Source of the DNA: Bog-950 sp044225825
GTDB taxonomy: Bacteria > Bacteroidota > Bacteroidia > Chitinophagales > LD1
Direction: 5' to 3'
NCBI GenBank assembly: GCA_044225825.1
Contig: JBGAIB010000006.1
Location: forward strand, 1 to 64,000
Length of the DNA stretch: 64,000 nucleotides
Part shown: in pieces, positions 26,759-39,800 of the stretch
Numbering within the stretch: position 1 is the stretch's first letter
Layout: the number at the start of each line of letters is the position of its first letter
The notes under the pieces: model-generated
Told to the model about the DNA's origin: nothing
What the model saw: the letters and a program-made list of their open reading frames with translations, nothing else
The model's database searches: none
Program-made: the position numbers and the translations under genes

Positions 26759-27967
26759 ATGCAGCATAAGAAGCGGTTCAACCACTTTTTTAATAAGGAC
26801 GTTGTCTTCTCCACCCTATTTGTATTTCTGGGTGTTTGGCTACTGCATTTTTCGGTGATACACCTGCATGCGCTGGATCCTATCGAAAAGGCATTGTCGG
26901 ATTTCGATTATGCCGACCTGGTTTATAAATACCGGTCAGAAAATACTGTTCCGGCTGTTGGCGACGTAGTGGTCGTTGAATTGGGTAAAACTAGGTCTGA
27001 AATTGCCCGTGAAGTTGCTGTGATCAACGAACACGTCCCCTCCGTTGTGGCTGTAGATGCCTGGTTTATGAAGCCCCGCGAAAGGGAGGTAGATTCAGCG
27101 CTTATTCAGGCACTTTCCGGATGCAGGAATTTAGTGTTGGGCTCCTATATAAAGGCGGGGGAGGGAGAGGCGGCAGAACAGCTTGGCTATCAGCAATCGT
27201 TTGAAGAGATACGCAAACTTGGGGCAAATGGTTTTGTGAATTTTGTTGGGGAATACGAGAAAACCATCCGGTACTTTAAACCGCGCGAAAATGTGGATGG
27301 CGCGGCGATTAACTCCTTTGCGGCGGAAATCGTCAAACTATATGATCCAGTAAAATACAAGGCCCTAATCGAGCGTGGCGATGCGATTGAGTTCATTAAT
27401 TATACGCGTAACCGACAACATTTTGTGCCGGTAATTCATGTGGATGAAGTAACTCCCGGCAATCCGGCGCTGGATGTGTTGAAAGGTAAAATTGTAATAC
27501 TTGGAACAGTAGATCCGAACGATCTGGAAGACTTACATTTTACACCATTCAATAAAGCATTAGCCGGCCGATCTAAACCTGATATGAACGGAGCGTTTAT
27601 TCAGGCCAACATTGTAGAGATGATTTTAGCCGAAAACTACGTAAACCATGTGCCATGGCTGGTTGCTTTTTTAGTGGCGGTATTGCTTACGTATGCGGCT
27701 ATCATCTTCAATGTGTTTTATTTTGTCGAAAAGCACATCTGGTATCACTTTTTTGCTAAAATGTTACAACTGGTTTTTCTGATTATATTGGTGTTTGTGA
27801 AGTTGCAGTTGTTGCGCAACTGGAACCTTAGTTTGGACGAAAGCATTATAGCCGTACCGGTAATTTTATCCGTGGACCTGCTATATTTTTACGATGCATT
27901 GGTGAAATGGCTGCATAAGCGCTTTGGCTACCAATCGTATTTTTTACAACACGGTAAAGAACAATGA
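26759..27967 (+). CDS. CHASE2-domain membrane protein without an output domain
   Basis: The 402-residue product has one N-terminal transmembrane helix (~13-36). A large extracytoplasmic CHASE2 domain follows (~40-290), with VVVVELGKTRSEIAREVAVINEHVPSVVAVDAWF, LVLGSYIK and KIVILGTVDPNDLEDLHFTPF. Three C-terminal helices end the protein (~298-322, 326-350, 359-380). CHASE2 is an extracellular sensory domain, usually joined to a kinase or cyclase; here nothing enzymatic follows the helices, so the signal must pass to a partner. It lies directly between the trypsin-PDZ gene (3-base gap) and the FecR/TPR gene (4-base ATGA overlap), so tight co-expression is expected. Confidence 0.87.
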   Translation: MQHKKRFNHFFNKDVVFSTLFVFLGVWLLHFSVIHLHALDPIEKALSDFDYADLVYKYRSENTVPAVGDVVVVELGKTRSEIAREVAVINEHVPSVVAVDAWFMKPREREVDSALIQALSGCRNLVLGSYIKAGEGEAAEQLGYQQSFEEIRKLGANGFVNFVGEYEKTIRYFKPRENVDGAAINSFAAEIVKLYDPVKYKALIERGDAIEFINYTRNRQHFVPVIHVDEVTPGNPALDVLKGKIVILGTVDPNDLEDLHFTPFNKALAGRSKPDMNGAFIQANIVEMILAENYVNHVPWLVAFLVAVLLTYAAIIFNVFYFVEKHIWYHFFAKMLQLVFLIILVFVKLQLLRNWNLSLDESIIAVPVILSVDLLYFYDALVKWLHKRFGYQSYFLQHGKEQ

Positions 27968-28851
27968 GACTTGTAATTGCCTTACTGCTTATTTACACAG
28001 CCCTGTCTGGCTATAGCACCGGGGCAAAGTTGGTGTATTACCATGGCAAGGTGGAGTATGCTCCCAACCGAAAAGACTGGATGCCGTTAACCCAAATCGG
28101 TGCCCAATTGGATGGCAATCAGTTCGTAAAACTGAATGACAAGAGCGAAGCTATATTAACCACGGATGCAGGTGAAGTTATCTACCTGAAGCAAATGGGT
28201 GTAGTGGCCGTAAAGGACCTGGGCATGTATAAAGTCAGCGCCGCTAACCAAAACTTTGCTGGCTACTACCTTAAATATATTGCCGGTGAGGTAACGCATC
28301 ACGAAGCCTCCGTGCAGGAAGAATACAAGCAGAATTTTAATAACCTGGGTGGTGTTTCGCGCGGACCTGCCAGAGAAGTATGTTATGTTGCCCCCGGCCC
28401 GGCTGAGCTGATTATAGATTCGAGTATTGTATTTGCCTGGAAGCACTTTAGCCCTGTTAAGGATTATACCTTTATGATCTTTAGCGATTCGTTGTTGGAG
28501 AAAAGTATGGTGGTGCGCGACCTGCGCGACACTATTACGGAGGTTCGGATTGATAATTTATTACCGGGTAATACCTATTACTGGAAGGTGGAATCGCGCA
28601 CAAGAAATAATTGTGGCGAAGGGGCTTTCCGTATTGCCACAACCGGTGAAATAAAGGCCATTACCCTGCAGCACGAAGAACTGAAAAAAACACTTGCCTT
28701 TTCCCGTACGGTGAATCTATTATTGGAGGCTGCTTTTTATAAAGAGAAAGGATTGTATCAGAAAGCACAACAATGCTACAAACAGGCCAGCAAGTTGGAA
28801 CCCACCAACGAGGCCATTTTAAAACTGGCCCCTGCGTATCTTATCAATTGA
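27964..28851 (+). CDS. Secreted FecR-like / FN3-like / TPR protein
   Basis: The 295-residue product has a short signal peptide (MRLVIALLLIYTALSGYS). Residues ~22-105 resemble a FecR domain (LVYYHGKVEYAPNRKDWMPLTQIGAQLDGNQFVKLNDKSEAILTTDAG). Residues ~140-215 look like a fibronectin-type domain (FAWKHFSPVKDYTFMIFSD ... LLPGNTYYWKVESRT). The C-terminus has one or two TPR-like helix pairs (LEAAFYKEKGLYQKAQQCYKQASKLEPTN). It probably works as a periplasmic scaffold or adaptor for the CHASE2 protein with which it overlaps by 4 bases. It ends the operon; no clear terminator is seen in the 89 bases before the next gene. Confidence 0.75.
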   Translation: MRLVIALLLIYTALSGYSTGAKLVYYHGKVEYAPNRKDWMPLTQIGAQLDGNQFVKLNDKSEAILTTDAGEVIYLKQMGVVAVKDLGMYKVSAANQNFAGYYLKYIAGEVTHHEASVQEEYKQNFNNLGGVSRGPAREVCYVAPGPAELIIDSSIVFAWKHFSPVKDYTFMIFSDSLLEKSMVVRDLRDTITEVRIDNLLPGNTYYWKVESRTRNNCGEGAFRIATTGEIKAITLQHEELKKTLAFSRTVNLLLEAAFYKEKGLYQKAQQCYKQASKLEPTNEAILKLAPAYLIN

Positions 28852-28940
28852 TTCGGTAACGGACGTGCTTACCTTTTGACAACTTTAATTTTACATGCGG
28901 TAAAAACTGGTTAATTTCCTTTGCGAAAAGGGACCAGCAC

Positions 28941-30614
28941 ATGAAACAATCATTACTCTGCTTATTGTTGCTTGCAGCAACTATTCAATTGAATGCCCAA
29001 AATGCCCCGGTCATAGGACCTTATCTTCAAAGTCCAACCTCAACCGGTATAAAGGTGAAATGGTGGACAGATTCGTTGACAATAGGTACAGCAAAAGTTA
29101 CCTATGGTACGCAGATCGGCAGTCTAAGTCAAACAGCCATTGACACAGCCTTTACAACCAAACACACCGTGTCCATTACCGGGCTAACACCTTATACCAA
29201 ATATTATTATGCTATTTATAACGATAGCACCTTTGTTGAAGGAAATGATGAAGACCATTGGTTCCGCACGTTTCCGGTGGCCGGCACAAACCAACCATTC
29301 CGCACCTGGGTTATCGGCGATTTCGGAAAGGGTAATGATAAGCAGGCCCGGGTGCGCGATGCTTATGAGCAATACGATACCACCGAAACCAACCTGTGGT
29401 TATGGCTAGGCGATAACGCTTACAGTGATGGTACGGAGGCAGAATACCTGGGTAAAGTGTTTGATTCTACCTATGGATACCGCAATCAAATGAAACATTG
29501 GGCCTTTGAACCTAGTCCGGGCAATCACGATTACAATAGTGTGTCGCCAATTATTTCACCTAAGCCACCCTTACAGCACGCCGGGCCTTATTATGACCTG
29601 GTGGATGTATACAAGAACGGCGAAGCAGGTGGTGTACCAACCGGGCATGAACTGTTTTATTCGTTTGATTATGCCAATGCACACTTTATAAGTTTGAATA
29701 CAGAGGTAGGCAATCTGTTTTCGCAAGCAGATGACTGGACTGGTGTTTGCTTAACCGGGACCTTTACTGGTTCGCCCCAAACACAATGGCTTATCCAGGA
29801 TTTACAAGCTAATACCAAACCATGGGTAATTGTATATTTCCATCAGCCACCTTATACCGATGGTTCGCATGAGTCCGGCGCCTTCTACGAAGTATATATG
29901 CGCGCCATGCGTAAATATTTTGCGCCTATATGGGAGCAATACGGTGTGGATGTGGTAGTGTGCGGCCATACGCACGTTTACGAACGTAGCTATCTGGTAA
30001 AAGGATGCTATACCGAATCAACTGATATTACCGATGTAAATTACCTGTCTACAAATAATGGTATTGAAGCGCAGGGCCAGGCCTTTGTAAAGTATACACA
30101 GGGTTTTAATGCTAACATGGGCACCGTGTATGTAAACAATGGTAACAGTGGGAGCAGCGAAACAGGAGCAGGATTTAATCACCCGTATATGTTTAGTGAA
30201 TATGGTTGCGATACCTGCTGTGGTTCGTTTGTTTTGGATATTGATAGTAACCGTTTAGATGGACGGCATATTAATATGTATGGGCAGGAGATTGATCATT
30301 TTACCATGTTTAAAATAGAAGGTAGCTCCGGTCTCACAGAAACTGCAGGTAGTGTAAGCGGATTACAGATTATTCCAAATCCCTTTAGCAAAACAACAAC
30401 CGTAGCATTTGAACTTTCCAAATCTGAACAAGTACAACTAAACATTGCGGACATCAACGGACGGACGATTGAGGTTTTCAACGGTATGCTCCCGACTGGG
30501 CAACAACACCTTTCCCTTGATGCCGAAAAGTTACAGTTAAGTAAAGGAGTATACACGGTAGAAGTAATAGCAGGAGGCATGCGTAATGTAAAAACCATTA
30601 TAAGGGTGGAATAA
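28941..30614 (+). CDS. Purple-acid-phosphatase-like metallophosphoesterase with T9SS type A sorting domain
   Basis: The 557-residue product has a signal peptide (MKQSLLCLLLLAATIQLNAQ). Residues ~22-115 form the purple acid phosphatase FN3-like domain (PYLQSPTSTGIKVKWWTDS). The metallophosphoesterase domain (~120-450) shows the metal-binding motif series GDFGKG, WLGDNAYSDG, GNHDYN, VYFHQPPYTDGSH and GHTHVYERSY. The last ~80 residues are a type A T9SS signal (LQIIPNPFSKTTTVAFELSKSEQVQLNIADINGR ... GVYTVEVIAGG). It is therefore exported to the cell surface, probably releasing phosphate from organic esters. It stands alone with its own terminator. Confidence 0.92.
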   Translation: MKQSLLCLLLLAATIQLNAQNAPVIGPYLQSPTSTGIKVKWWTDSLTIGTAKVTYGTQIGSLSQTAIDTAFTTKHTVSITGLTPYTKYYYAIYNDSTFVEGNDEDHWFRTFPVAGTNQPFRTWVIGDFGKGNDKQARVRDAYEQYDTTETNLWLWLGDNAYSDGTEAEYLGKVFDSTYGYRNQMKHWAFEPSPGNHDYNSVSPIISPKPPLQHAGPYYDLVDVYKNGEAGGVPTGHELFYSFDYANAHFISLNTEVGNLFSQADDWTGVCLTGTFTGSPQTQWLIQDLQANTKPWVIVYFHQPPYTDGSHESGAFYEVYMRAMRKYFAPIWEQYGVDVVVCGHTHVYERSYLVKGCYTESTDITDVNYLSTNNGIEAQGQAFVKYTQGFNANMGTVYVNNGNSGSSETGAGFNHPYMFSEYGCDTCCGSFVLDIDSNRLDGRHINMYGQEIDHFTMFKIEGSSGLTETAGSVSGLQIIPNPFSKTTTVAFELSKSEQVQLNIADINGRTIEVFNGMLPTGQQHLSLDAEKLQLSKGVYTVEVIAGGMRNVKTIIRVE

Positions 30615-30642
30615 AAGCTATATCTCTTTAATGGATCCTATC

Positions 30643-30674
30643 AAGGGCGATACATAAAATGTGTCGCCCTTTTT
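30643..30674 (+). terminator. Intrinsic terminator after the metallophosphoesterase gene
   Basis: AAGGGCGATACA pairs with TGTGTCGCCCTT (one G-T wobble) around a 5-base loop, followed by a T run. Confidence 0.85.
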
Positions 30675-30888
30675 ATTTAAATGCCTGAGGCAGCGAAATA
30701 GTACATCCGGGATGCGGTTTGTAGTTGATTATTATCAACGGTAGTGTTAAGGGGCGTCATTCCACCGGCCTAAGTAATCCCAAATATTTGCACTGGGTTC
30801 GGAGAGACATAGGACTTGTTTAGTGCGCCGGATCAAAAGCATGATTTCGTATTCAATTCATGCGTTTGTAGACTACTAATACCATTAT

Positions 30889-33800
30889 ATGCCTAACACA
30901 TTACTTGTTTTTAAAAGAATAGCCAGCTTACGCATTGCGCTTACTGCGGTTGTTATGGTGTTCATTACATCTTCGTTTGCACAGCAAACTGCTACTGCCG
31001 GCCAGGCCGGTTCAATTGATAAGGCTAAAGAAGAGGTGGCAGGAAAACTCGTTTTTATCGAGAATAAAGGTCAATGGCCGGGGCATGTTTTGTTTCGCGC
31101 CGATTTTCCGGGAGGACAGATGCTGGCTACACCCCAGGGTATGCTGATCGGTAAATATGATGACGCAGGTCTTAAAGCGGCGTCGAAGTACGAGGGTCAG
31201 TTGGAAGAGATAGAAAAAGGACTAAACCCCGTTTTAACAGTAAAAGATTTAGGACCCGCTCCGGTTTTAAGAGGACATGGATGGCGGTTTAATTTTTTAG
31301 GAGGCAATCTTGCCAATAGTGAATCGATGGAAAGAAAAGAGCAAGCGTCTGAGTATTTCAACTTCTTTATTGGTGCCCCTTCAACATTTGCCACAAATGT
31401 GCATGGCTACAGCGAACTTATTTACAAGGACGTATATAAAGGGGTTGATGTGCGCTATTATAATGCCCCGGAAGGAGGTGTTGAAAACGACATTATTATT
31501 TATCCTGGTGCGGATGCTGCGCAAGTAAAAATTGAAATGGAAGGAGTGGAGCAACTGCGACTAAGTGCAGAGGGTACCTTGATACTGCCCACCACTGTAG
31601 GAGACATGGAGGTGCCCGCTCCGGTTGGATATCTACGCGATGTTAATGGGGTTACCTCAGCTATCGCTGTTAAGTACGTTTTAACGGGAAAAAATACCCT
31701 GGGATTTGCCATGCCCGCATATGACAAGAGCAAAACGCTGGTGATAGACCCAATCGTTATGCGTTGGGCCACCTGGATAAGCGGTAATACGGGATCCAGC
31801 GATGCACACAACCACGGTATTGATTTGGATGCCGCCGGTTATATATACGACGTAGGTAAATATGGTAACAACCTGATTACGGTCGGGGCTTTTCAAACTT
31901 CAAACCTCGGTTCTCATGATGTTTACATAAGCAAATATGCCGAACCGGCGGTGCCCGGCGGAGCAGGTCAACGTGTATGGCAAACTTATATGGGAACTAC
32001 AGCAGATGATAACCCTTATGCCATGAACGTGGGGCCGGATGGTAACTTATATATAGTAGGTATGACCGGTGGTAACTTTAACCGTACCTATGGTTCGGGT
32101 GCACCTGCCTCAAGTTGGGCTACGCAACGTACCTGTGGTGGATCTATTTCGCAACAAGGTTGGGTAGCTAAGGTTAGTCCTGCAGGTACCTGGGCCCTGG
32201 TAAGGGAGATAGGACCTGCATCAGCTAACTATTATCCTACACTTTGGGATCTTAGAATTATCCCAACCACCGGCTCCAATTTTGATGTTTTAGTTGCCGG
32301 TAATGTTACCCAACAATCAAATACAGCGGATGGGGATGTACCTGCGGCCACCTTACCGGATGGTACGGCTAAAACCGGAACGGGTGATGATAACGGTTAT
32401 GTATTCCGGATAAGCAGCGACTTAAATACATTGTTGTGGACAAAGCAATTCACCTCCTCGGGTAATAACGACGATCAATTTAATATTGCATCTGTAGATA
32501 ACTCAGGCAATATATACCTGGGTGGTGTAACATACGGTACTGCCGGTATTTCTTATAACAACCCTTCCGGCCAAACAACACGTGTAGGGTCGCGTGATGG
32601 CTGGTTAATGAAGTTGAATGGCGCTACGGGCTCAGCAAACTGGTCGCGCTACTTTAATGCAAGTTCAGGTAGCACCTATTTAACTATCCTTTGCATGGAG
32701 TTTAACCGTGCAAAAACCAATTTAATTGTTGGTGGTTTAACTACCGGTGCTGCTACCTATAATATTACCACCTCCACCGCTTATGGTGGTAGCGGCGATT
32801 TTGTTATCGCCTCCTTGCCTGCAAGTGGTGCTGCTACCAATTGGGGCACCTACTACGGTGGTAACCAGCAGGAGTATAACATGATGGGCCTAAATGTTGA
32901 CCAGAACGATGATATTTATGTATTAGGCTATACTTATAGTAAGAATATTACAACTGTTAACTATCCTTTACAGGATGGTACGTACAATAATAACACCGGC
33001 GAACGTCAGGCAGTGTTTTTTAAATTATTGGGAACTACCGGTGGAACGGTTTTATACAATACGTTCATGGGCGGATCGGGGGATGATTACGATCCCTTGG
33101 GCGAACGCGGCATTAAGTTCAACGATTGCCGCATTTACTTATGCGTTACAGCGGTGTCAAACGACTTTCCTTTAACTGCCGGCACGCTAACCTCAACGAA
33201 GTCATCCGGTACATCTACGCTCGATCCGTTGTTGATCAGCATGTCGAACCCTCCGGATATGCAGGGCCAATCAATTACAGGAGGAGGAACACAAACCATT
33301 GTATGTGGTCAGGCTGCTTCGCAAATTACTGCAGGTGCACCTTCTTATCTTATTCCTACCATCATCCGTAATAACGTAAACCAAACCAATGGAACTTCGG
33401 GCGCCTTCCCTAACGGCGTTCCTACTATTACCAATATTCAATGGCAAATTAGTGTAGATACAGGCTACACCTGGACCAATATCCCGGGCGCAACCAGCCA
33501 AAATTATTCGCCGGGTGTTATTACAACAGCGGGATTGGTAAAATTCAGAAGGATTGTAAACGGCGATGCCTGTAACCGCACTACCGATACATCGGCAGTA
33601 GCTAATGTAACCGTTAATCCCACCTCACCTTCACCAACCATTTCCAATAATGGTCCGTTATGTGCAGGTGCAACATTGCAACTAACAGCTAATACAGTGG
33701 CAGGTGCTACTTATTACTGGACAGGGCCAAATGGTTTTACAAGCACCTTACAGAATCCGACCATCAGTAATGTTACCACAGCGGCGGCAGGTGCCTATAA

Positions 33801-36800
33801 GTGTATACTTATTACAACCGCAAATGGTTGTCCTTCGTATGCCAGTACAACCAACGTGGTTATTACTGCGCGGCCTGCTGCCCCAACGGCCGGTAGTAAC
33901 AGTCCGGTATGTGCAGGTCAAACGCTGAATCTCACTGCAACTGGCGATGCAGGCGCAACATATGCCTGGACGGGTCCCAACGCTTTTACCTCAACTACGC
34001 AAAATCCTTTTATTGCGAATGTAACAACCGCCAATGCCGGCAATTACTTTGTAACACAAACAGTAGCGGGATGTACTTCAAGTGCCGCGTCTGTGGCGGT
34101 GATTATAAATGCTACGCCTGCTCCTACCGGTGTTAGTGCAACGCCTAATCCGGTATGCTCTGGTCAAACCTTAACGTTAACAGCCACCGCCGCCGGAGGT
34201 GCCACATTAAACTGGACATTCCCGGATGGAGGTACTGCTACCGGTAGCCCTGTTACGCGCACCGGCGTTACAACAGCAATGGCTGGTACCTATAGTGTAA
34301 CCCAAACAGCAAGCGGCTGCGTGTCAAACCCCGCTACGGTTGCTGTGGTTATCAATCAAACACCGGCTGCTCCTGTAGCATCTAATAACGGTCCGCTCTG
34401 TTCTGGCCAGGCACTTAACCTTAGTGCAACCGGAGCTGGCGGAGCCAGTTTTGCATGGACCGGCCCAAACAGCTACACATCTAACCTGCAAAACCCTGTA
34501 ATACTGAATGCAACAGCAGTTAATGCCGGTCTTTATTCGGTAACGCAAACAGTTAGCGGTTGTACTTCAGCTAGTGCAGGTACCACTACGGTTACAATTA
34601 ATCCACTACCGGTAGCCACGGCAACAGCAGGAAGTAATAAATACTGTTCAGGTGCAACGCTTAGCCTGAGTGCATCTGCAACAGGTGGTACAGCACCATA
34701 TATTTATAGTTGGACCGGTCCTGCTGCATTTACCAGCAGCGCACAAAACCCAACACGCAGCAGTGTAACAACGGCTATGTCGGGCATTTACTCCGTGCTC
34801 ATTACCGATTCAAAAGGATGTAGCGCAAACGCTTCTACTGTTTTTGTAACGGTTAATGCTTCTCCGTCGGTTAGCGCTACCAGCAGCAATAGCAGCTATT
34901 GTTCATCGGCTACTATAAACTTGTTTGCCACACCAACAGTAGGCCCTGCTCCGTATACCTATAGCTGGAGTGGTCCTGCAGGATTTACCAGTAGCGTTCA
35001 AAACCCTGTTATAAACAATGCGAATACCGGTATGGCCGGTGTATATACCGTATTGTTAACCGATTCAAACGGATGCACAGCAACCGGTTCTACCTCCACT
35101 ATCGTAATATATTCTTCACCAACAGTTACTGCGAATAGCGCTTCCGCCAGCTACTGTTCCGGTGCAACTATTAATTTATCTTCTGCTCCGGTAGGCGGCA
35201 CAGCACCTTATAGTTACGCATGGTCAGGCTCGGCATCATTTACCAGCAGTTTGCAAAATCCAACACGTAGCAACTCAACCGTGGCTATGGGCGGTTCTTA
35301 TACCGTAACTATTACCGATAATCATTCATGCACTGCCAGTGCAAGCACAGTTGCTGTTGTTGTATATCAGTCGCCAACAGTTACAGCATCCAGCAGTAGC
35401 AGCTCATACTGCGAAAGCACTACTATACAATTAAATGCCACTCCAACTTCGGGCACAACACCTTATAGCTTTAGCTGGTCAGGGCCTTCTTCTTTCAGCA
35501 GTTCGTTGCAAAATCCAACACGTGCAAATGCCACACCTGCTATGAGCGGTATCTACACTGTATTGCTCACCGATGCACATTCCTGCACGGCCACCGCCAA
35601 TACCGGCACTATTACCGTTAACCCCGGTTTAGCGGTTACAACAAACAGCAATTCGCCAGTATGTGCCGGTGGTAATCTTAACTTGTATTCTTCATCAACG
35701 GGTGGCACACTGCCTTTAAGTTACAGTTGGGCCGGCCCTTCTTTTACCAGCGCGTTACAAAATCCTGTTAGGAGCGGAGCCAGTGCAGGTATGGCAGGTT
35801 CTTATAATGTAACCGTTAGCGATGTAAATGGTTGTTCGGGCACCGCAACTGCTGTGGTGGTAGTTAATCCTGCTACCAGCGTGTTGGTTAGCAGCAATTC
35901 GCAGGTTTGTGTAGGCAATACCCTTACCTTGCAGGCTACTCCGTCAGGCGGTACAAGTCCTTTCACCTATGTATGGGCGGGTCCGGCCTCTTTCTCGGCC
36001 AGCATTGCCAACCCATCAAGAACAAATTCCCAATTAAGTTATGCCGGCACTTATTCCGTAACAGCAACTGATATCAACGGCTGCTCCGGAACCGGCAATA
36101 CTTCGGTAGTAATTAATCCCCTACCTGCCGTAACTGCTTCGGCTACCAGCCCCGGTTACTGCGTAAACAGCACTATCCAGTTAAACGCAACACCTTCATT
36201 AGGTACTGCGCCATATACTACCTATAATTGGTCTGGTCCGGCATCTTATACAAGCAACCAGCAAAACCCGGCAATTGCCAATGCAACTACTGCTATGGCC
36301 GGCAACTATTCTGTAACCCTGCTCGATTCAAAAGGTTGCAGCGCTACAAGTTCTGTTGCAATCGCCATCTATACTAATCCGATAGTGGCTGCAGGTGCGG
36401 GTCAAACTTCTTGTAGCGGCGAAAACGTTACGCTGGGTGGTAGTCCAACTGCCAGCGGTGCAAACCCTCCATTTACTTATGTATGGAATAACGGTGCCGC
36501 TAATATTTCTAACCCGGTCGTTAATCCAACCACTGCCACAACTTATACAGTAACGGTTACCGATAATAGATCGTGCACCGCTACTGCCAGCACTATCGTA
36601 TCCGTAAATGCCAAACCTGTAGCCAATGCAGGCGTTGATAAAACAATACCGTCCTGCAGTTTGGTTGGTACAGGCATTGGTGGTAGTCCTACTGCAAGTG
36701 GTGGCTCTGCACCATACTCATATAGCTGGTCGCCTTTAGCAGGCCTTTCCAGCAGTACTACTGCCAATCCTAATGTTACAGGTATTGGTGCCACCAGTAC

Positions 36801-39800
36801 CTATACGGTAACTGTTACCGACTTCAACGGCTGTACGGCCAGCGATGCTGTAATCGTAAACGTTACCGGCTCATCCCTGGCTTTAAACATCACGGCAAAC
36901 AATCCTACTGCCTGGTGTGCTGCGGGAACATCAAATGTTACCCTAACTGCTGGTGTTACCGGCGGTACTACTCCATATTCATATAATTGGATTGGTACAG
37001 ATTTAAGTTCCTTAATAAATGCTTCTACAGTTGCTAACCCATCGATTGCAGGAACCTACCTGTATACCGCTGTTGTTACCGATGCTACTGGTTGCCAGGC
37101 TGGCGATACCATTTCTATAGTAGTTTATCCTAAGCCATCAGCCGATGCCGGTGCAGCGGATTATTACATCTGTCAGGGTGCTTCCGTTACTATCGGTGGC
37201 AGTCCAACGGCATTAGGTGGTACTGCTCCTTTTTCCTATGCATGGAATAATGGTGGTGCAATTGTAGCTAACCCGGTAGTTACTCCTTCGGGCACAACAA
37301 CCTATACGGTTACAGTTACCGATAGCCATACTTGTACGGCTACGGCAGCAAGCACAGTAAATGTGCGCAGCAATCCTGTAGCCAATGCAGGCAACGATGT
37401 TAACCTGCCGGGTTGCAGCCCAACAGGTATTGCAATTGGTGGCAGCCCAACTGCCAGTGGCGGCAGTGGCTTACCTTACAGTTATGCATGGTCGCCTGCT
37501 GCAGGTCTTTCTTCCACACTGGTAAGTAACCCTATGGTCCAAGGTGTAAGCGGCAACAATACCTATACCGTTACAGTTAGTGATGCAAACGGTTGTTCTT
37601 CTACCGATGCTGTAATAGTGCATGTTATCAGCAATACGCCGGATGTGCTTATTTCAGCAGACGGATTAACAGCCTGGTGTGCCGGTAGCGGTACTTCCGT
37701 TAATTTAACTGCTAACGTAACCGGCGGTACACTGCCATTTACCTACAGTTGGAATGGTAGTAACCTTTCTCCCTTAAATACACAAACTGCAACAGCTAAT
37801 CCTTCTGTTGCCAATAGTTATAATTACGTGGTAACCGTAACTGATGCATTTAATTGTACTGCTACAGCAACTAAAACTGTTACAGTAAATGCCAACCCTA
37901 CAGCCAGTGCCGGTGCCGAAAACTACACCATTTGTAACGGACAATCCGTGGTAATTGGTGGCAATCCTACAGCCAATGGCGGTACTGCTCCATACACCTA
38001 TAACTGGAATGGCGGTGCTGCGGCTGTGGCAAATCCATCCGTAAATCCCGCATCTACATTTGCTTATTTGGTAACCGTATACGATGCAAACAATTGCAGC
38101 GCAACCGCTACTACCAATGTAACCGTAAGAACCAATCCGGCTGCTGACGCAGGTGCCGATAAAACAATGCCCGGTTGTACACCTACCGGTTTGCAGATAG
38201 GCGGTAGCCCAACTGCGGCAGGCGGTGGAGGTGGACCTTACGGCTATGCCTGGTCGCCTGCTGCCGGATTATCCTCTACTTCCATTGCTAATCCATTTGT
38301 GGCAGGCATTGCAACTGATGCTACATATACTGTTGTTGTAACCGATGTAAACGGTTGCACGGCAAGCGACCAAATGGTAATGCATATAATAAGCAATACA
38401 CCGCTGGTAAACATTACTGCAAGCGGTAGCACTGCCTGGTGTGCAGGCAGCAACAGCAGTGTAAATCTAACTGCAAACATCACAGGCGGTACTGGTCCGT
38501 TCAGCTATAGCTGGGGTGGTACATTTGTTAACCCTGTTAATTCGCAGGTAGCTACGGTATATCCTAATTCAGCAGGTGCGCATGCGTATGTAGTAACTGT
38601 TACCGATGCCTACAACTGTAGTGCAACAGCCATACAAACGGTTCAGGTTAACGAAATACCTGTTGTAAATGCTGGCGAAGCAATTCATAATATTTGTAGC
38701 AGTACCAGCGTAACTATCGGCGGTGCACCAACTGCAAGCGGTGGTGTTGCGCCTTATACCTACGCATGGAATTCCGGTGCTAACGCAGTAGCTAACCCTG
38801 TTGTAACACCATTAACAAGCACTACCTATATTGTAACTGTAACCGATTCGGTTGGTTGTTCGGCAAGCGCTGCAACTACTGTACTGGTGCGCACTGCTGT
38901 GCATGCCGATGCAGGTGCCGATAGATCAATTTACGGTTGTGCGAATGCCTGCACCTTCTTAGGCAGTTCGCCTACCGGTTTTGGCGGCCAGGGCACATTA
39001 ACTTATGCCTGGAGTCCGGCCACCGGCTTAAGCAGCACTACCGTTGCTAACCCGCAAGCCTGCGGCGTACTTGCAACTACTTTCTATACCGTAACTGTAA
39101 CCGATACCTCGGGCTGTGTAGCAACCGATCAGATTATGATAACGGTAACACCATCATCACTCACAGCTGAAGCCGGCACAGGTGGTGCCTTCTGCCTTGC
39201 CAGCGGCGATAGCGTAATGCTGGGTGGCTATCCAACTGCGGTTGGAGGCGTTCCACCATATACTTATACATGGAGCCCGAATACAGGTTTAAACCTGATG
39301 AATCCCGCTAATCCTGTAGCTTATCCAACTGATACGTTACTCTATAGCCTTACTGTAACTGATGCACTGGGTTGCATGGCAACCGACACTACATTAATCC
39401 GCACCTTCCCGCTGATGTTTGCCGATGCTGGAACCGATACCACTATTTGCGAAGGTTCGCCGGTGGTAATCGGCGGAAGTCCATCTGCCTGGGGAGGCAG
39501 CGGCAGCGGCTATACCTACGTATGGTCTCCTGCTACAAACATTAATAATATCACGTATGCAAATCCGGTGGTTTCTCCGTTTACCAGCACCGATTACTCG
39601 GTTACTGCTACCGATGGTAACGGCTGCACAGCTACCGATCATGTCATAATCCATGTTCGCCCGAACCCTGTTGCACAGGCAGGCGCTGACAAAACAATCA
39701 CCAACTGTCCGCTGGAAAGTGTAACAATTGGCGAAAGTCCTGCTGCTACAGGTGGTAATCCACCATATACCTATGCTTGGTCGCCATTAAACGGTTTAAG

